Positions 4,509-6,893 of a DNA stretch of 6,893 bases are shown one piece after another. Below the pieces are notes generated by a model. That model had not been told where the DNA came from. It worked only from the letters and a program-made list of their open reading frames with translations, and did no database searches. The stretch spans positions 1 through 6,893 of the forward strand of contig USJJ01000070.1 in NCBI GenBank assembly GCA_900554995.1, in the 5' to 3' direction. The position numbers and the translations under genes are program-made. Each line of letters begins with the position of its first letter. The stretch's first letter is position 1. This stretch comes from an uncultured Ruminococcus sp. GTDB lineage: Bacteria; Bacillota; Clostridia; Oscillospirales; Acutalibacteraceae.

Positions 4509-6893
4509 ATGAAAAAAATTTTATCTTTGGCACTGGCACTGTGCGTTATGCTTACGGTGTGTAGTACAGGTCTTATGTCAATTACGGCTTCTGCGGCTCA
4601 AAAAATCGACGGATCGGAGGTAACGTGGAGCTTTGACGATATGACAAAGACGCTTACCTTTGACGGCAAGGGAGATATCCCCGATTTTGACGAGTACAGA
4701 GACGAGGACGGAAACAGCAAGCTGCCCTGGGGCGGAATTGACTTTGAAAACGTTGTTTTCGGCGAAGGAGTAACGGGAATCGGCAATTATGCTCTTTACC
4801 GCAGTCTTTTCCTTGAAAGCATCACCCTGCCCGAAAACATTGTAAAGATCGGCAAGGGAGCTTTCCTTAACTGTAAGGTGCTCACAAGTGTGACGATCAA
4901 CGGCAAGATCACGCAGATTGCCGACCATACATTTTCATCCTGTTCGCTTCTTGAAAATGTTGTTCTTCCCGACACGATAACCTCGGTGGGCGTGAACTCA
5001 TTCTATAAATGCTCATTGCTCAAGACGATTAACCTTCCCGATTCGGTTAAGACGATCGGCGAATCCGCTTTCGGTCAGAGTATACAGCTTGCGTCGTTCA
5101 AGGCTCCGGCATCGCTTGAGTCGATCGGCGACAGAGCCTTTTACTGTTGCGAAAACCTTAAAAGCGTCGATCTCGGCGATAAGATTGTTTCAATAGGTAT
5201 TTCGGCGTTTGACGGCTGTGAAAAGCTCGAATCCGTTTCTTTCCCGAGCAGCTTAAAAAAGATTTCCGAGGCGGCTTTTTCAGGATGCACAAAGCTCGGC
5301 GAAGTTAATTTCTCCGACGGTTTGGAAACAATTGATGCGGACGCATTTTATCTTTGCAAGTCGCTTTCATCCGTAACTATCCCCCGTACCGTTACATCAA
5401 TCGGCAAGCAGGCGATCGGATATGGCAGAGGCGGAAACGTTATTGACGGATTTACAATCACAGGCTATGAGGATACCACGGCTCAGAGCTACGCAGACGA
5501 GAACGGCATTACGTTCAATTCACTCGGAAAGTATGTCCCGATGAGCGGAACAATCAGCGACACTCTCACGTGGAAAATCGACGAAAACGGCACATTGATT
5601 TTTGAGGGCAGCGGTAAAATCGGCGATTACAGTCTTGATAATCTTCCCGAGTACCTGCTTGCCGAGCCGACGGCAATTGAGCTCAGCGACGGAATCACGT
5701 CGATCGGCGCATATGCATTCTTTGGATTCGAGGGCCCGGTATTTATTCCCGAGACAGTTACAAACATCGGCAACCACGCTTTCGGTTATTATTACAATGA
5801 GGATGGCGCCGAGGCAGTAAATTATGACTTCATAATTATGGGATATAAGGACACAACAGCAGAGCAGTATGCCGCTGAAAATGAAATCCAGTTTTTCGAG
5901 ATTATGTTTGAGGGTGAATGCGGCGAAACCGCAAAGTGGAGCTATGACGTTGAGACCTTAACGCTCACGATCAGCGGAACAGGCGCAATGGCGGACTCCT
6001 CCCTTGAAAAAATCCCGTATTATTTGATTTATCCTATTGAAAAGATCGTTGTCGAGGACGGAATAACCAAGATCGGCGATTACTCATTTATTGCGCTTGA
6101 CAATGCGGATACGGAAAACAACGTTAAGGTTACATTGCCGAAGAGTGTTTCCGAAATCGGCGAACACTCAATAGGCTATATCCTTGTCGAGGGCGAGGAA
6201 AGATATACGGAGGAGCTCAACAAGAATTGCACAATTGAGGGCTTCACAGACAGTGCCGCAGAAAAATATGCGGCGGATAATGAGCTTACCTTTATAAAAC
6301 TCGATCCCGTTGATCCTCCTGCACCTACCGACCCCGATCTCACATTCAAGCTCAACGAGAATGCCGAAATTTGCACGTTTGATGAGGGAAACAAGATCAT
6401 CACCGTATATGACAAAAGCGCAACACTCGACAAGATTCTTGCAGGTTTCACTGTTGGCAAAAACCTTTCGGTTGCACCGATTGAAAAAATCGCCACAGGC
6501 GCAGAACTCATAACGAAAAACGGCGACGAAACGGTTGAAACATACACAATCGTTGTTATCGGTGATGTCAACGGCGACGGCGAGGTTAACTCAATGGATG
6601 CTCTGGTAATTCTTCAGCACTCGGTTGAGGAGATTCAGCTTACAGGTGCGACTCTTCTTGCCGCTAACATTGATTCGAGCGACAAGGTCGATTCCTCGGA
6701 CGCTTTGGCGGTACTTCAGATCTCCGTTGAAGAGAAAACGCCTGCCGATTACTTCCCGAAAGAAACTCCCGACGTTCCGGAATCTCCCGACGTTCCGGAG
6801 ACACCGGACGTACCCGAAAAACCCGACGTACCCGAAACACCCGACGTACCCGAAACACCCGACGTACCCGAAACACCCGACGTACCCGAAACA
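4509..6893 (+). CDS. Secreted BspA-type leucine-rich-repeat protein with internal dockerin and PDVPET tail (3' end beyond window)
   Basis: The 795 visible residues encode a secreted surface protein, probably a binding or adhesion protein rather than an enzyme. Residues 1-30 are a signal peptide (MKKILSLALALC, cleavage near ASAA). Three units follow (~33-340, 346-465, 469-598). Each starts with a strand module containing a tryptophan and TLTF-x-GxG, continues with BspA/LRR_5 repeats (period ~23, consensus LpxsvtsIGxxAFxxCxxL; about nine in unit 1, one or two in the others), and ends in a cap like GYxDTTAxxYAxEN. Residues 609-684 form the beta-type module often seen before dockerins (TGAELITKNGD, YTIVVIGDVNGDG). 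The dockerin is 685-742: loop 1 has D686, N688, D690, N694 and D697; loop 2 has N720, D722, S724, D728 and D731. From residue 754, seven PDVPE(S/T/K) hexapeptides run to the window edge. The dockerin implies docking to a cohesin, but none is in the window. No sorting motif is visible; it may lie past the edge. Confidence 0.94.
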   Translation, partial: MKKILSLALALCVMLTVCSTGLMSITASAAQKIDGSEVTWSFDDMTKTLTFDGKGDIPDFDEYRDEDGNSKLPWGGIDFENVVFGEGVTGIGNYALYRSLFLESITLPENIVKIGKGAFLNCKVLTSVTINGKITQIADHTFSSCSLLENVVLPDTITSVGVNSFYKCSLLKTINLPDSVKTIGESAFGQSIQLASFKAPASLESIGDRAFYCCENLKSVDLGDKIVSIGISAFDGCEKLESVSFPSSLKKISEAAFSGCTKLGEVNFSDGLETIDADAFYLCKSLSSVTIPRTVTSIGKQAIGYGRGGNVIDGFTITGYEDTTAQSYADENGITFNSLGKYVPMSGTISDTLTWKIDENGTLIFEGSGKIGDYSLDNLPEYLLAEPTAIELSDGITSIGAYAFFGFEGPVFIPETVTNIGNHAFGYYYNEDGAEAVNYDFIIMGYKDTTAEQYAAENEIQFFEIMFEGECGETAKWSYDVETLTLTISGTGAMADSSLEKIPYYLIYPIEKIVVEDGITKIGDYSFIALDNADTENNVKVTLPKSVSEIGEHSIGYILVEGEERYTEELNKNCTIEGFTDSAAEKYAADNELTFIKLDPVDPPAPTDPDLTFKLNENAEICTFDEGNKIITVYDKSATLDKILAGFTVGKNLSVAPIEKIATGAELITKNGDETVETYTIVVIGDVNGDGEVNSMDALVILQHSVEEIQLTGATLLAANIDSSDKVDSSDALAVLQISVEEKTPADYFPKETPDVPESPDVPETPDVPEKPDVPETPDVPETPDVPETPDVPET
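6768..6893 (+). repeat. 18-bp tandem repeat array encoding PDVPE(S/T/K), seven units to the window edge
   Basis: Seven in-frame 18-bp units. The first three differ (PDVPES, PDVPET, PDVPEK, using gtt-ccg or ccg-gac codons). The last four (6822-6893) are identical at every base, with unit cccgacgtacccgaaaca. The array is cut by the window end, so the copy number is unknown. The product is an extended, acidic proline-rich stalk-like segment. Confidence 0.95.

Noticed and set aside
6664..6876. Minus-strand open frame rich in FRVRRV repeats
   Set aside because: It is the mirror reading of the 18-bp PDVPET repeats inside a clear plus-strand gene, with no ribosome binding site or family likeness.
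6768..6893. Short regular repeats as a CRISPR array
   Set aside because: The 18-bp units are directly adjacent, with no spacers, and continue the reading frame of the surface protein.

Overview
The window looks like chromosomal DNA of a gut-type Clostridia bacterium, most likely of the Ruminococcus / [Eubacterium] siraeum kind (Oscillospiraceae). This is an inference from several features. Base composition is moderate, promoters are of the housekeeping sigma-A type, and strong GGAGG-type ribosome binding sites are present. A BspA-type leucine-rich-repeat surface protein carries a type I dockerin, and a cytoplasmic GH38 alpha-mannosidase is also present. No phage, transposon, CRISPR, tRNA or rRNA signal was seen.

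Left part (1-4005), all on the minus strand, in transcription order. First comes a secreted calcineurin-like metallophosphoesterase (start 4005), whose reading frame is broken near 2580, so that its last ~95 codons (2291-2578) lie out of frame. Next is a GT4-type glycosyltransferase (986-2167) with its own consensus promoter (2220-2248). Last is a GH38 alpha-mannosidase (start 975), which runs off the left edge of the window. The glycosyltransferase and the mannosidase are 10 bp apart, and the mannosidase Shine-Dalgarno overlaps the glycosyltransferase stop codon, so they form a tight two-gene operon. No convincing terminator separates the phosphoesterase from the glycosyltransferase, so read-through into the operon is possible.

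Middle part (4006-4508) is a 503-bp divergent regulatory region. It holds the phosphoesterase promoter with an inverted repeat over its -35 box. It also holds an orphan plus-strand unit: an extended -10 promoter, a 5' hairpin, a pyrimidine-rich stretch that also encodes a 15-residue hydrophobic peptide, and two consecutive intrinsic terminators. Further right are a 14-bp dyad and a perfect consensus promoter for the gene to the right.

Right part (4509-6893), plus strand, is one large secreted protein, cut off by the right edge. Its order is signal peptide, three units built of a strand module plus BspA leucine-rich repeats plus a cap motif, a beta-sandwich-like linker, a two-loop dockerin, and then an array of PDVPET hexapeptides. 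The dockerin is therefore internal, followed by a repetitive proline-rich tail, rather than ending the protein.

The genes do not form one obvious pathway. The shared theme is the cell surface and glycans: a surface adhesin or scaffolded protein, a secreted phosphoesterase, a glycosyltransferase for surface glycan synthesis, and a mannosidase for intracellular oligosaccharide breakdown. Nothing here is a clear new defence or mobile system. The most unusual items are the orphan small-RNA/mini-ORF unit, the frameshifted phosphoesterase, and the internal dockerin with its homogenised 18-bp repeat tail.
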